This document shows, in pieces, positions 6,004 through 6,092 of a stretch of 6,092 nt of DNA (the first letter of the stretch is position 1; the number at the start of each line of letters is the position of its first letter). Source of the stretch: CBDUQI01 sp965369325 (GTDB lineage: Bacteria; Pseudomonadota; Gammaproteobacteria; Steroidobacterales; JBCBZW01); the NCBI GenBank assembly GCA_965369325.1, contig CBDUQI010000286.1, positions 1-6,092 on the forward strand. The letters are read 5' to 3'. The notes below the pieces were generated by a model, which made no database searches, was not told the DNA's origin, and worked only from the letters and a program-made list of their open reading frames with translations. Position numbers and translations under genes: made by a program.

Positions 6004-6092
6004 CCAACTCGATTACCAGATGTCGCCGGCCTCACACCTGCCCTACATACACTGTGGTCATCGTTGGACGAAGGCGCAGCTTGTCCCGGAGA

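Noticed and set aside
6004..6092. Possible next gene or terminator after the ArsR stop
   Set aside because: No hairpin with T-tract and no start codon in context; the final GGAGA could be a ribosome site for a gene beyond the edge but cannot be judged.

Overview
The window (about 6.1 kb, GC near 60% over most of its length) looks like chromosomal DNA of a proteobacterium, probably a gammaproteobacterium. This rests on sigma70-type promoters, Shine-Dalgarno sequences, a proteobacterial-style aromatic-CoA monooxygenase and GC level. The assignment is an inference, and no rRNA, tRNA or taxon-specific marker is present.

Left third (1-3011): a MarR-family repressor gene on the minus strand diverges from a 780-residue fusion protein. 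The fusion has an N-terminal FAD monooxygenase and a C-terminal Old Yellow Enzyme reductase, the architecture of 2-aminobenzoyl-CoA monooxygenase/reductase, also annotated as bifunctional salicylyl-CoA 5-hydroxylase/oxidoreductase. The gap between them holds two near-identical, oppositely oriented 15-bp motifs (TAyTwTAGGGTTAAA), each fusing a plausible -10 box to a candidate operator. The simplest model is that the MarR protein represses both itself and the monooxygenase until an aromatic (CoA-)ligand appears. The MarR frame appears to start upstream of any ATG/GTG/TTG, possibly at an ATC codon.

Middle (about 2823-4970): accessory-looking DNA. A minus-strand small membrane protein runs 189 bp into the 3' end of the monooxygenase gene and looks C-terminally truncated. 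Then come about 420 bp with no convincing gene. A minus-strand 281-residue protein of unknown function follows, with an N-terminal zinc ribbon, one membrane helix and a Cys-paired, probably periplasmic, domain. GC drops to roughly 42-52% here, suggesting acquired DNA.

Right part (4972-6003): a plus-strand two-gene operon with a near-consensus sigma70 promoter (TTGACA-17-TATAAA). It encodes an SRPBCC/AHSA1-type protein and, joined by a TGATG stop/start overlap, an ArsR-family regulator. A perfect 7-6-7 inverted repeat lies between the -35 and -10 boxes and is a strong candidate for the ArsR operator, implying autoregulation.

I saw no defence system, CRISPR array, IS element or RNA gene. The most interesting items are the two operator architectures, the non-canonical MarR start, the truncated membrane gene at the monooxygenase junction and the unassigned zinc-ribbon membrane protein.
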